From: Dioscorea cayenensis subsp. rotundata
Taxonomy: Eukaryota; Streptophyta; Magnoliopsida; Dioscoreales; Dioscoreaceae
Direction: 5' to 3'
Length of the DNA stretch: 64,000 nt
Assembly: GCF_009730915.1 (NCBI RefSeq)
Contig: NC_052480.1
Location: 22,208,419 to 22,272,418 of the forward strand
The first letter of the stretch is position 1. Each line of letters begins with the position of its first letter. The position numbers and the translations under genes are program-made. The notes under the pieces are model-generated. The model was given only the letters and a program-made list of their open reading frames with translations. It was not told where the DNA came from and did not search any database. Shown in pieces: positions 1 through 12,183 of this stretch.

Positions 1-2746
1 GCAAATGATCTTCCAGAACTTGTGGATCTATTCCACTCATATGGTCATAAGCCTACAAAGGACAATGTAATTATTAGGACCTGCTGGACTTCAATTCATA
101 GCATGTGATTAAATCACCTCATCTTGGGGCAGAGTTGTTGCTGAAGGCCCGGGTTGTCCTCCATGGCCACCATTGCCAGTGTTAGTTCCTTGGAGATGAA
201 TACAAGCTGGATTTGAATTACAAACCAAGAAGGAACTTTTGTTTACTATCATTAAATTACCTGTTGTCCATGAAACCTTTTGTTATGTCCTGCAGCTCCA
301 CATATGCTGCAAGTGATTTTCTTTCCTTTCTTGCTCACTTTTCCATTGAAAAATCCAATTTTCTCAGCTGCATCTTTCCTTCTTATCATAGTCTTCTGCC
401 CTCTTTTTTTTTTATCCTAGCTTCAGGTGGTATCATAGGGCATTGAGGACTCTTTGGCCAGCAGCTTCTGTCCTGTGAAGGGTACAAGATATGGCTAGAT
501 ATGGCTAGAAAGGTTGACACCTTATAGCAGTCGTCTATATAATCCTCTGGCTTGTCATTGTTGTAATAAATTGCAGAAATGGCATGAGAACAAGGCACTC
601 CTGTTAATTGCCATCTTCTACAAGTGCATGTTTTTTCCTCTTTGTTCACCACAAATTGTCCATCATTGGATATAATTTCGTATTGGTCTCCCCCTGACCA
701 TGCTATATTATGAGAGTAAGTCATTGCCTTTGCTTTTTCCAATTTTTTAAGTATCTTGGGACAAAATAGATTTTCTGAATTTTTCATTGAATCTCTTTTC
801 CTCTGAATTCTGCACATTAGTTGTGTTCTAATGGTCTCATTTAGTGTCACAATCCCTTTGTTTCTAGCACCAAGTATCAAACTTTTTGCCCTCCATGCCT
901 TCAGTCTTGTAATGTTAACTTGCTGATTTTTCTTTACAGCTTGCATGATGCCTGCTACTGACCAGCCTGGATCTACCCTGAATTGATCCAAATAATGCTC
1001 AGCAACCCATTTTGTACTCACATGTCTCACATTGTGATCCCTGGTGCACTCATGTTTGAGGATTCTAGATTTTATTTGTATAGTGTTCTGGTCTTTAATC
1101 ATAGGAGCTGCCCATAAATAGAAAGGACATCATTTCTTGCAAATAGCCTTGCACCTTTTCTTATTACTGGGCCTAAAATTCATTACGTACCTATTCTTAA
1201 TTCCATAGCTCCTAACAACCTCCTTGAATTGATTAAAACTGCCGAACTTCATTCCAATCTCAAAATGTGGGTCATTCATATCCAATTCAGCTTGAAAATC
1301 TGAATACTTGGGCTTTTCTGTGCCATCTCCTTCTTCGTCTGTCTCAGAACATGATTGCAACACCCCAGATCCATCACCTTCAGAATCAGCTTCATTCATT
1401 GTATTATTTTGATCTTGAATCCCTTGTCTAGTTTAATAGTCTTCATCCGCAGACTGCCTATAACCTTCTGTACTGTCATTGTCCTCGTCATTAACCATTT
1501 CATCACTTTTGAAACTATATTCAGAATCTTCCAACTCACTCCCATCATCATCCCCTCCTTTCTGTTGCCCATGACTCGCCTCATCAATATTTCCATCACC
1601 TTGTTAACCATCTATATTTCCATCACCTTGCTCACCAACATCATCACGTTGCTCACCAACATCATTGTCCGTTGTAACTGTCTTAGAAACCTTAGCAAAT
1701 ACATTTACTACCTTCTTGTGGCTAAGATTTAGAGCCAAGTCCAAAGCATCTCCATCATTGATTATCTCTCTCAGCCCTGCAGTCAAACTTCTACAATCCA
1801 ACCACCAAAATGTAGTCCCATCTACTTCCACATTCATCTCCTTTGCCATATTTAAAATCTCTAATTTGGAAATCTTATCGTGGCAACAATAATCAGCAAA
1901 ACTAACAAACTCACGGCCATCGTATTTGTGTACTTCACCATTTGTAGAATACAATTTAATTGTAAAATAGTCACTACCAGGTGCTGAAAAAAAACCAAAT
2001 ATGTGTTCAATTCATTGTACGAAATTGTTTCAAATCTGAAGAGATTTTGTTATTATATCACAAACCAGAAAGACATAATCCAACATATAAAAAACCTAAT
2101 AAACTATAAACTATTCAACTGGAAAAACCTAAAATATAAACTACTCAATTGGGAAAACCTAAAACCAGTGTAGATGCAAAATTAAAACAAAAATAATGCA
2201 ATGTCTTACGGTAAAATGGTGCTTCTGTGTTGGGTGGCCTTATCAGCCAATCAACTTCCATGTCTTCCCGATCAAATCTTCTGAAGATGGTCGGTCAATT
2301 TGGTATCTTGGTGTGCGCTCTGGAGGTGGTCTGCGTCCCTGGTTTCTCACCGCCTACTCTCTCTGGGAACTCTGCTCTATTTCGGCAAACAAAGAGGAGA
2401 AGAAGGTGGACGGCGGGAGATAGTTAGGGCAACCTCTGCTCTCTCTGTGAACGAACGCGAAGGAGACGAAGTAGAAGGAAGAAGAAAGGGGTAAGTTGTC
2501 CACGTGGCTTAGAATTGGGTGACGTGGATAAGTTGTCCCCGTGGCTTTTCCATGCGTGCAAGTCAGGTGGGAATTAAATTTCCACGTCAGATCTCCGGTT
2601 GACACACCAGCTCTCAATCACCGGAATAGCCACAGTGCCCTCCCTGTGAAAGCAAATTAAATTAAAGTGCTCACTTTGATACAAATTAAAAAAAGGTGCT
2701 CAAAATGAAGCACGAGCATAATAAGGTATCCCACAAAAAAAATTAC
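1..2746 (-). mobile_element. MULE element, left end outside window
   Basis: The transposase relic is preceded (2262-2746) by non-coding DNA whose outermost part, read on the minus strand from about 2746, begins AGGGTAATTTTTTTTGTGGG. This looks like the long terminal region of a plant MULE. No matching inverted copy is visible in 1-385, so the other end probably lies left of the window. The right boundary is inferred from composition and is approximate. A 9 bp target duplication cannot be tested with only one end. Confidence 0.5.
386..2261 (-). pseudogene. MULE (Mutator-like) transposase, internally deleted
   Basis: Exon 1 is 2210-2261 (starts MEVDWLIRPPN). A GTAAGA donor and a TTTTTTTCAG acceptor remove intron 1984-2209. 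Exon 2 (1983 down to 386) continues in frame with a PB1-like N-terminal domain (YFTIKLYSTNGEVHKYDG), an acidic linker, the MuDR DNA-binding region (FEIGMKFGSFNQFKEVV), then LKHECTRDHN..STKW. It next jumps, near 860-880, straight to the C-terminal part with a SWIM zinc finger (CTCRRWQLTGVPCSH). The central DDE transposase core, normally a few hundred residues, is missing, so it cannot catalyse transposition. The frame is also cut by in-frame stops at 1604-1606, 1433-1435 and 1130-1132. An A-run slip near 406-415 puts the terminal zinc knuckle (CSICGAAGHNKRF, about 290-330) out of frame. The family assignment is firm; functional loss is clear. Confidence 0.85.
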
Positions 2747-3026
2747 CCTAAAAATTAGAAGCAACGAATATAAAATATAAAAAAAATTAAAATTAAATAA
2801 AATTGAAGCGATACCTCTTTTCCTTGTAGAAATTGATATCGATTACAATTGATGAAATGTTTGATTGAGATTGATTACACTACGTAAATATAAGGATGTC
2901 AACACCAAGAGCCAATAAAGGATTTTTGAAAACAATGGTATGTTTAACCCCTTAAATAGAAGTGGAGAGGCTTTGTTTCTTTTCTTTTTTTATATATTTT
3001 TAATACAATGGTAACATTACAATAGT

Positions 3027-3312
3027 AACGTTAGATTCAAGTTCCAATATATATTAACTTTATTAATCCATTTAATAGATTATAAAGGCATCATAAATAT
3101 TATAAAACCAAAGTTTTTATAAAATTTATAGTTTAAAAAAATTAAATTTCAAGATCATAACTATATTGTAACGTTAGAACCAAGTGGTCCAAGTCCCAAT
3201 ATTAACTTCATTAATCCATTAATAGATTAATAATGCCACCAAATTTATTATATCATGAATAATTTATTTTTATAGTTTAAAAAATTTAAATTTCAAGATC
3301 ATAACTATGTGA
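3027..3312. repeat. Two-unit tandem repeat, about 143 bp each
   Basis: Units about 3027-3170 and 3171-3312 share the order: ACGTTAGA start, AAGT..CCAATAT, TTAATCCATTtAATAGATT, then TTTATAGTTTAAAAAA and AAATTTCAAGATCATAACTAT. A more diverged third copy of the last part reappears at about 4455-4560. Non-coding, AT-rich. Confidence 0.6.
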
Positions 3313-3384
3313 TAGATATAAGATAATAATAAATAAAATTGTTAAATATAATTTAAAAATTTTGTGGGGCTCTTAGCATAATAT

Positions 3385-4435
3385 TTGGATTCAAAAGCGA
3401 AGGGAAAGTAAGGAGAGGGAAGGGGAGGGAAAGTAAGGGAAGGGAAATGAAGGGTTCACCCTTGTTTGGATAGACAAATTTTACGGATGGAAAGAAAGGA
3501 GGGTTTTCTGATAAATCTTGTATGGTTAACGAAGAGAAAAGAAAGAAGGGATATATAATAATATGATTTTCTAATTATACCCTTATTATTAAATAAAAAA
3601 TTACTTATTTCTATTTAAACACATGAATTATAAATATCTCAAATAAATTCACACTTTAAGCATAATTTTTTAATAAATACTAAAATTATTATAATTATCA
3701 TTATTATTTTTATTTTTATTTTTATACTTTAATTTTTCCTCTTCTCAAATATCACAATTTATTTTTTCTTTGGAAGTATATCATATATTATTTAAAGATC
3801 AATTTCTTTTACAGCTCTATTGAATCATCACAAAATCACCTTATCATATTGTTAGTAAATCTATTCTAATATTTTAATTTATAGCATAATAATTATGTTG
3901 AATTAGATAATTATTAGTTTTTCTCTCACTCAAAGAAAATTTTATTTTTATTTGTACTTTGAATAAAATTTGGATATCAAAGAATTCTATTGAGATAAAT
4001 TCTTCGAAGGATGAATTGATAAATAAAAAACACAACATAAACAAAAAAATAAACAAATAAGTAAATAAAAAAATACATAAAAATAAGGATCTGTGATGAG
4101 TATCATGTGAATGTTTGATTAAAATAAAATTAGATTGAAAAAAAGTAAAAGTATAAACTTATGAAGTGGCATTATGTAATTAAATTTTAAAAATGAAGGG
4201 TATTAAGGTCTTTTTAAAAAATTAAATTTTTAGGAGGTTCTCCCTACCCGGTACCCCAAATTGGGTGGGAGGGGGGCTAAAAACATGGGGTTTCGAAGGG
4301 CTAGAGTTAACCCTTCATTTCCCTTCACGAAATTAAAAATATCTATCCAAACGAGGGAATGGCCGACTCTGACCCTCCAAAACCCTTATTTTACTTTACT
4401 TTCTCTCACTGGCCCTTAATCCAAGCTATTATAAC
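3385..4435. mobile_element. Non-autonomous DNA element with imperfect inverted ends
   Basis: The left end (TTTGGATTCAAAAGCGAAGG, then GAAGGGAAATGAAGGG and CTTGTTTGGATAGA) is mirrored at the right end by the reverse complements of TTGGATTAAGGGCC, CTCGTTTGGATAGATA and GTGAAGGGAAATGAAGGG. About 1 kb, no coding potential. Target duplication not clear, so the superfamily is left open. It appears inserted into the repeat described just upstream. Confidence 0.5.
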
Positions 4436-4579
4436 AATAAATTTATTGGATAATAATCATAAATTAAATTTTATAATTTAAAAACAATTAAAATTTCATG
4501 AGATAAGATAATAATAATTAATGAATTTATATTTATATTTTTTAAAAATTAAAAATCTTGGGGATCTAGAAAATCTAGG

Positions 4580-4617
4580 GGCCCTAGGCATAGGCCTGGT
4601 TGCCTATGCCTAGGGCC
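4580..4617. repeat. Perfect 16 bp hairpin, 6 nt loop
   Basis: Left arm GGCCCTAGGCATAGGC (4580-4595), loop CTGGTT, right arm GCCTATGCCTAGGGCC (4602-4617), followed by GGGCCTGG. GC-rich palindromes of this kind occur next to the ends of plant hAT-type non-autonomous elements, so this probably marks a transposon terminus near 4620. No matching left end was found. Confidence 0.7.
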
Positions 4618-4789
4618 GGGCCTGGTCCTAGGGTTTTGAAAAGGAAGAAGCGGTGGAGGAGTACTTTGCTAAAACTAGAGTTCTTAAAAGGAAGACATGA
4701 CAAAAGAAAAAAGTTTTTATTTTACAAAGGGGAAACATTGAAATTTTACATATCTCATATTTTCCCAACCATAATGTAATCCGTTTCAC

Positions 4790-4943
4790 ACCCCTCCCCA
4801 TGTGAATCCTTTTCCCTGGTCAAAGGGAAAGTAATTACAAGTTGACCATTACTTTACATGGTTTCTTTTTCAACCAAACACATGAAAACGTTTTACAACA
4901 CTTTCCAGGGAAAGTTGTTACTTTTCCTATACCAAACGGCCCC
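4790..4943. mobile_element. MITE-like right end
   Basis: The segment ends CCTATACCAAACGGCCCC, typical of the outward end of PIF/Harbinger- or hAT-derived miniature elements in plants. The corresponding GGGGCCGTTTGGT start is not seen to the left, so the element is truncated or too diverged to delimit. Confidence 0.35.
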
Positions 4944-4944
4944 T

Positions 4945-5385
4945 CAGACTTTGGTAGTCGAGAATGAAGTGTTTTTCCTGATGTTGGAAATGTGGTTAAT
5001 GCTGAAGCTGGTAGAACTTGAAAACTGTCAAGTAAATGCATTACCTAAAAGTATCTTTATTTAACCAAGAACGATTGACAAAAATGACCTAATCATAGTA
5101 TTATATGTTATGTTTGCCATGTTTGTATTCTATAATTGGTTATTTATGAGAGGATATTTCGATGCTAGTCCAGGTCAATTATTCCAATTTTTTTGGAATT
5201 ATCATAAGATCATGCCTGTAGGGCTTTTAGAAAGAAAGAATTGTTAGGGTTACTTCTTCAGTGAATGGCTGGTATTATTGTATAAAATTTCTATTAATTA
5301 CTTTTCTATTGAATATAAGGTCATTTTCTATGAAAATTTTGAATGTATGCATCCTTATAGTTAGTTCAAGATAACTGCCATTCTT
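4945..5385. repeat. Direct duplication, copy A
   Basis: Partner of 5775-6225. Shared landmarks in order: GATGTTGGAAATGTGGTTAA, CAAGTAAATGCATT, AAAGTATCTTTA.TT.AACCAAGAA, ATAATTGGT.ATT, CAATTATTCCAATT, AAAGAATTGTTAGGGTTACT, GTTAGTTCAAGATAACTGCC. The two copies run collinearly for about 440 bp with scattered differences. A weak coding-like phase (GNVVNAEAGRT) suggests a decayed gene fragment, but no family was recognised. Confidence 0.7.
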
Positions 5386-5558
5386 TTTGTACTTCGAAGT
5401 ACTATAGCAATGTTGTTCTACTTTTGTTCTTAGTTTCATAGTTTAAAAACAACCATTTTATTAAAGCATTTTTTGGCATATTATTTCTATAGGGCATCTG
5501 GTAATTGCCCATAGAATGATAGTTTTATCCATGTTTGACTCTTTAAGATGGCAGTCAA

Positions 5559-5780
5559 TCAACATTTAGTTCTGATCTTGAATACAAAAAAAAAATTCAT
5601 TTTATTACTTCTTCCTCTTAGGGCTACTCTTTTAAAGTTCCTTCGAGATTGTAGATGATTAATTTGCTGGGATAAAGATCCAAACTCGGGGTGAGACTCC
5701 ATCCTCTCATACCATCTAGGCTCAAAGTGAAAATAAGGGCAATGTTTATATACCAACAACATCCAATCATTCTTAGACCT
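5559..5780 (-). other. Coding-like fragment, unidentified
   Basis: An open frame between the two copies of the duplication reads MLLVYKHCPYFHFEPRWYER and continues MESHPEFGSL.. for about 67 residues. Composition is protein-like rather than AT noise, but it has no start context, no signal peptide and no recognised domain. It may be a piece of an old transposon protein. It could be chance. Confidence 0.25.
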
Positions 5781-6225
5781 TGGTGATTAACGAAGTGGCC
5801 TTTCATGCTGTTGGAGATGTGGTTGATATTGAAGTTGGTAAGACTTCATAGGTGGGTGAAAATGATCAAGTGAATGCATTTTTTGAAAGTATCTTTAGTT
5901 TGAACCAAGAATGACTTTCAAGAAATGGCCTAATTTTAGCATTATTTCTTATGTTTTCCTATTTTGTATTCCATAATTGGTCATTCGTTAGATGATCTTT
6001 CATTGCTTATCTAGGCCAACTATTCCAATTATTTGTGGAGTTATTGAAAGAGATGAACCGTACCTATAGAAATAAAGAATTGTTGGGGTTACTTCTTGAG
6101 TGGATGCTTAGTGTTCTTGAGAAAATTCTTTATTATTGGCTTTTTCTCTAAAAATTAAGTTAGTTATGTATAAAATTTTTGAAAATATGCATGTAGTTAG
6201 TTCAAAATAACTGCCATTCTTGTAA
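5775..6225. repeat. Direct duplication, copy B
   Basis: Partner of 4945-5385, offset about 830 bp. Its coding-like phase reads VGDVVDIEVGKT then ENDQVNAFFESIF. It is followed by non-coding DNA. Divergence from copy A is spread evenly, which argues for an old event and against an assembly artefact. Confidence 0.7.
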
Positions 6226-6335
6226 TATTTAAAACTTTTCTTTGTTTTTGTTCCCTACTTTGGGTGTACTCATTAGGGTTTTATTTGGTCAGGGAGTTTG
6301 TGGTTATAGAATAGTCTTAGTGATTGGGTTCTGAC

Positions 6336-6610
6336 ACAGTCTATGCGAATCATCACAATCTATACCATCTCTGGCCTTGAATCTTTTTATTGGGCTGAAA
6401 TCCATATACTCTATGCGAAACGGCACAGCCTGTGCCAATTCTAGCCATCAAGATTTTATCAAGGCTGAGATGCACACAACTTGTGTGGAACCCAACCTTT
6501 AAATGTTAGTTGAGCCCAGTTCCGCATAGCCTGTGCAAAATGACACAACCTATGTCATTCTCAGCCTCAAGTCTGAGGTCCACACATCCTGTATGAAGCT
6601 TCCTTGCATT
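6336..6610. repeat. Degenerate repeats around CACAGCCTGTGC
   Basis: Four to five imperfect units (about 60-75 bp) recur with the core CACA.CCTGTGC / GCGAAA.GGCACA followed by CATTCTCAGCC-like text, e.g. CACAGTCTATGCGAATC, CACAGCCTGTGCCAATTC and GCATAGCCTGTGCAAAATG. Each core is itself near-palindromic. Non-coding; probably an LTR-retrotransposon or satellite remnant. Confidence 0.5.
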
Positions 6611-6984
6611 GTTTCTTTCTTTTTGTCATGGGCATTTGTGTCTTTTTGATCCAAAACCTCTTTTTTATACCTTTCTTCTCATTTTCTTGGCCATCTCTTG
6701 GAGGAGGAGACAACTTTCAATGATCCTCCACTTCCCTGTAGTGGATTGATGCCCCAACCTTCATTCTTTCTATCTCCTTGAGTCTAGCAAGGTAAATACT
6801 TCTATCTTTATTAATACTCATTGTTTTTCCATTATGTTTGGATGAGAATGTAGGATCGAGGGTTGTTTGCAATGAGCTTGATTGTTATTCATGCTTCTTG
6901 TTGTTAGAACTTGAGAGAGGCTTATGCATTGTCTTGTATTCCTTCAATCTTGTGGAATCTATGGATGTTCTTCTTCCTTGTTAT
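6611..6984. other. Intergenic, nothing recognised
   Basis: T-rich single-copy-looking DNA between the CACAGCC repeats and the copia LTR. No open frame or repeat stands out. Confidence 0.4.
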
Positions 6985-7313
6985 TGTTGGAAATATGAGA
7001 ATTAAGAGATGCTTGAGTCGTGCTTATTAGCACTGTCCTAAAGAAACTTCTTCGAGATACTAAAATATTTCCCCAGGATAAAACAAGCCTTCCTCAAGAT
7101 CTCTATCTCAAGGGATCATGAACAGCAAATTATTTATATATCCAGATAAGGACTAACTTAAATTTTTTTTTAACGTTAGAGGGCTAATAAAATTGAACGT
7201 TAATGATCTAACGTTCTCCTAAAACTTAAATAAATATAAAATATCATTTGATAATTCAAAATACTTATCCCAAATAAATATTATCTTTTGAAATATACTC
7301 AAAAAATACAACA
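6985..7313 (-). repeat. Copia 3' LTR
   Basis: 329 bp. On the + strand it begins TGTTGGAAATATG and ends ATACAACA. Next to it on the internal side lies CCCCCACAT, which is a polypurine tract (ATGTGGGGGAT) on the element strand. TG...CA ends and the adjacent polypurine tract place both boundaries well. Confidence 0.75.
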
Positions 7314-10300
7314 ATCCCCCACATATTTCAAAAGAACCAATCACACAGGTAAAAATTTTTCTGGAACTATATGGGTGCAACATATTAGTTTAGTGTCTTT
7401 TAGACTATGAACTAAACCTAGATTAATGAAGTACGACTTACTGAATTTTTGGTGAAATATGATATTTCTATGAACCAACAATTCTTGTTGTATGTAAGAG
7501 ACTTCATCAATCATATTGTGAACCCATAATTTGTTGTTCAACGCGTTCTTGTGCAAATAGGCCATACGCATGCCTGGTTATTCATGAGAGCTCTAAAGAT
7601 TTGGCCAAAAAATCTTAATAGGAGCGACCCCACTCCACTCTCATATAGGTGAATTCATCAAGTGTATCCTGCTTTAAATACACCATCTTTAAGGATTATA
7701 AATTCATTAAGAGTTCTTTAACTCATCCTCACAAATTATAGCAGTCAAAGCACTCACTATAAAAAGAACTTAACTTGAAGTGCTGCAGAGTCAATATTTA
7801 CTTGTTATTACCCATATGAACCTACTTCAAGGGGTCTCCAATCATATAGGTTGGGTTGCCATCTTTATTGACTACTTGTAGGCCTAAGTCCCATTTCCCT
7901 AGAAGTTTGAAGAACTAATTTTCTTCCCGTAGGTTTAGTCAGAGGATCGGCCAAATTCACTTCCGACTTCACATATTTAATGGAAATTATTCCATCTTTC
8001 AGCAGCTGCTTTACAACATCATGTCTCAATGTCAAGTGTCTACTTTTACAATTATAAGACTTATTTTTAGCACGCAATAGCCGCTTGACAATCACAGTGT
8101 ATAGACACAGGAGGTAATAGATCCTTCACTGAAGGAATGTTGGCTAAGAAGTTTCTTAGCCAATCAGCCTAAGACCCTGTCAACTCTAAGGCTACAAATT
8201 CTGATTCCATAGTTGATCTAGCAATAATTGTTTGTCTAGCTGATTTCCATGCTATTGCACCACCACCAAGCGTGAACACATAACCACTAGTGGATTTTGT
8301 CTCATTTGAATCAGAGATCCAATTAGCATCACTGTAACCTTCTAATACAGTGGGATATCCACTATACAGAATACCATAGTTCATGGTACCTCTCAAGTAT
8401 TTCATTAGTCTAACCAACGCATACCAATGTTCACGATTGGGATTTTGAGTATATCTACTTAGTCTACACACAACATATGCAATATCAGGTCTTGTAAAAT
8501 TCATTAGATGCATCAAACTCCCAATAATCTGAGCATATTTAGACTGAGCAACTGGGTCACCAAAATTTTTCTTCAATTGAATATTAGCATTATAAGGAGT
8601 ACTCATTGGTGTCACATCAAAATTTTCAAAATCTTAAGAAGTCTCTCTACATATGTTCTTGTGACAACATAATACCATCATCTCTCCGCATGATTTTAAT
8701 ACCCAATATCATTTTTTCTTCACCTAGATCTTTCATATCAAAATTAGAAGATAGAAAATATTTGGTACTTTTTACAATATCTAAACTAGTACCAAATATG
8801 AGCATATCATCCACATACAAACTAATGATCACATATTAATCATTTACACCTTTAGTGTAAACACATTTATCCACTTCTATAGATGAAAACCCATCATTTA
8901 TCAAAATTTGATCAAATTTCTCATGCCACTGTTTAGGAGCTTGTTTTAGGCCATAAAGAGATTTAACCAATTTACAAACTTTATTTTCATGTCCAGAAAT
9001 AACACATCCCTCGGGTTGAACTGTATAAATTTCTTCTTCTAAATTACTATTTAAAAATGCTGTTTTAACATCCATTTGATGAACATAAAGTTTATGGATA
9101 AAAGATAGTGCAAAAAGAACTCGAATAGAAGAAATTCTTGTCACCGGTGCAAATGTTTCAAAATAATCAATATTTTGCTTTTAAGAAAATCCTTTTGCTA
9201 CTAAATGAGCTTTATATTTATCTATGGAGCCATCTGGATTATATTTTATTTTGAAAATCCATTTACAGCTAATTGGTTTTGCACCGGGGGTAAATCTACT
9301 AAAACCCAAGTTTTATTTTTCATAATAGAATCAAATTCATTTTCAATTGCTTCTTTCCATAATATGGCATTGGAAGAAGAGATAGCATCTAAATAAGTTA
9401 ATGGATCATTGTCAACAAGAAAAGTTTGAAAATCATTTCCATAACAAAATTCTTTTCTTGACCTTTTGCTCCTTCTTAATTCCTCATTAGAGGTAATTTC
9501 TGTATTTATCTCAACAGGTGCATGAGAAATTTTATTAGACAGTGGAAAAATATGTTCAAAGAATTCAGCATTCTTTGTCTCAACTATTGTATTGCAATCA
9601 AGTACATCACTTTTTAAAACAAGAAATCTATATGCAACACTATGCTCAGCATATCCAATGAACATACAATCAGAGGTTTTAGAACCTATTTTTCTCTTTT
9701 TAGGTTCAGGTAATAATACTTTAGCAAGACACCCCCACACTTTCAAATATTTCAAATTGGATTTATAATCTTTCCATAACTCATAAGGTGTTTTTCCAGT
9801 TCTTTTATGTGGAATCCTGTTTTGTAAGTGACATGCAGACAAAATGGCTTTCCCCCACAAATTGTTAGGAGCATGAGAGCTGATTAACATGAAGTTCATC
9901 ATTTCTTTTAAAGTTCTATTTTTCCTTTCAGCTACTCCATTGGACTCTAGTGAATAAGGAGGTGTTATCTCATGTATTATGCCTTCTTGTTCACAAAAAT
10001 TATTTAGAAGTAAATACTCACCTCCTCTATCGGATCTAATTCTTTTAATTTTCCTAATTAGTTGATTTTCTACTTCAGTTTTATATGTCAAAAATGCATT
10101 ATGAGCATCATCTTTATTTCTAAGTAAATAGATTTTAGAGTATCTAGAATAGTCATATATAAAGGTAACATAATATCTTTTACCTCCTCTAGTCATAGCT
10201 TACTTTAAATCACCTAAATCTGTGTGAATTAAATTTAATAATTCAGTCTCTCTATTGACAGTTATACAAGTTTTATTTGTTATTTTGGCTTCAGCACATA

Positions 10301-11760
10301 TCTCACATTTCTCCAAGTTATCATTATGAATGCCGGATAGTAAACCAAGTGATTGCATTTTCTTTATATAACTAGCATTAACATGTCCTAATCTAGCATG
10401 CCATAAATAAATTGAATCAACAATATAAGCAGAATAAGATGCATTCTCCATTATAACATTTGAAATGTTAAGTACAAAAAGTCCCTGGTTACAATAGCCT
10501 TTTCCCACAAATACATTGTTCTTGGTCATTACAATTTTGCCATACTCAAATGACACTTTTACCCCAACTTTTCCTAACAGAGCCACAGAAATCAAATTTG
10601 CTCTGATATTTGGGATATGCAGTACATCATTAAGGGCTAAAGTTTTTTTCCTGAAGTGAGCTTCAAAAGCACTTTTCCCTTACCCAAAGCCTTAGTAGAT
10701 CTTGAATCTCCAAGGTAGACCACTTCTTCATCATCCCCTACTAGTGTATAGGAGGAAAATGCTTCTCGATTTGTACATATGTGCCAAGTAGCCCCAGAAT
10801 CTACCACCCATTCTTTCACATTAGCTACAATGTTCACTTGAGAAACAACAACAACAATAATTTCATCTCCTTCAGCCAAATTAACCTTAGGAGGATTAGC
10901 CTTGACCTTTCTCATTTTTATATCGATTTCTGCATTGAGGAGCATGATGACCAGGTTTCCCACAAACAAAGCAAATGCCTTTCTTTTTCTTGAAATTGGG
11001 ATTATTAGGCTTGTAATTTTGGGACTTATGTTCGTATCTTTTATTATTGCTTTGCACCAAATGCGCTTTGAAGGTCATCTCCTTGGCTTTGGCAACATTC
11101 AACTCCTTTCTGTTAGTGTCTTCAATCGGTATGTGAGTCACGAGCTCCTCAATAGTGAAAGCCTTTTGCTTGTGCTTTAAGCCATTCTTGTAGTCACTCC
11201 AGGAATCAGGCAGCTTTTCAATCAGCACTCCTCACTCCTGCAACAAACTTTTCTGGCAATATGATTTCTTCACTCTTCAAGTCTTCAAGCAATTTTTGAT
11301 ATTCATTGATTTGAACTTTCATCTCCTTGTCATCAGTCATTTGCCAGTGATAGTATTTTCCTACGACGAACTTTTGCTTTGGTTGCATCTTCAGCAGTGA
11401 ACTTCTTTATTAATGCTTCCCAAATCGTTTTAGCTTCCTTATAGCTGCAATAGATGTCAAATAGTTCATTAGAAATAGTATGTAAGATAGTGTGACGACA
11501 TACCTTATTGGCATGTTGCTACGATTCTTGTATTTTCGCATCATCGGTTGAAGGAGGTTGCGGATCAGTTAGAGCATATGCAACTCCATGAACATCAAGC
11601 AGCGAAAAATACACGTTCTTGCCACCTTTTGATGTTATCGTTTGCAAAAGCTTTGATCTTGGATACGTCAAGAAAAGGCTTAGCATATGGCAAGTTGATT
11701 GGGACAATATCTTGTTGAGATCTATTAAATTTAATATACCAAACTCATACAAGTTCTATT
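6985..11760 (-). mobile_element. Broken Ty1/copia retrotransposon
   Basis: A minus-strand copia fossil with the usual order. Gag region about 10.9-11.75 kb with a CFVCGKPGHHAPQC knuckle. Protease region with WVVDSGATWHIC near 10.8 kb. Integrase region 9.25-10.6 kb with WHARLGH and SDRGGEY. Reverse transcriptase/RNase H region 7.87-9.25 kb with VDDM and LADPLTKP. It is clearly dead, interrupted about eight times. Only the 3' LTR is recognised; the 5' LTR is missing or unrecognisable, so age cannot be taken from LTR divergence. The state of the internal region suggests it is old. The right boundary is uncertain between about 11760 and 12180. Confidence 0.85.
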
Positions 11761-11787
11761 AAATTTAATATACCAAACTCATTAATA
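11722..11787. repeat. 34 bp tandem duplication
   Basis: CTATTAAATTTAATATACCA followed by AACTCATACAAGTT occurs at 11722-11755, and its first 27 bases recur immediately at 11756-11782. It sits just upstream of the copia gag region. Confidence 0.7.
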
Positions 11788-12183
11788 TATACAAGATAAT
11801 GATCTAATAGTAATGAATAATGATAAAAGGTTATGCTTTTCTTTCATTCTCAATAAATTTAAATGAAAGAACTAAATATAATAATTTAAAATTAATTATA
11901 TTAAACAACCCGTACTGGATTCTCTTTAGAGTGAACTTTTGAAAAAAATATTTATAATTATTTAATTATATAACAAAATAAGATAAAGATGAGTGTTGTA
12001 ATAGTAATAAAAGCATTACTTTTTGCATTACTTTATCTGATAGGTATTATAGTATGGGTTTTTGGTATAATGATATTTTTCCCTATATTATGAACTTGTT
12101 TGATCTGTATTAATATTTTTCCCTGTATTTTTTTGGTATATTAATATTTTTCCCTATATTGACTACCACAACATGATTTATAG
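11788..12183. other. AT-rich junction between copia and Harbinger elements
   Basis: Contains AACCCGTACTGGATTCTC, text of the kind found upstream of plant copia gag genes, and then repeats of AATATTTTTCCCT just before the Harbinger transposase start. Neither the copia 5' LTR nor a Harbinger left terminal repeat could be identified. Confidence 0.4.
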
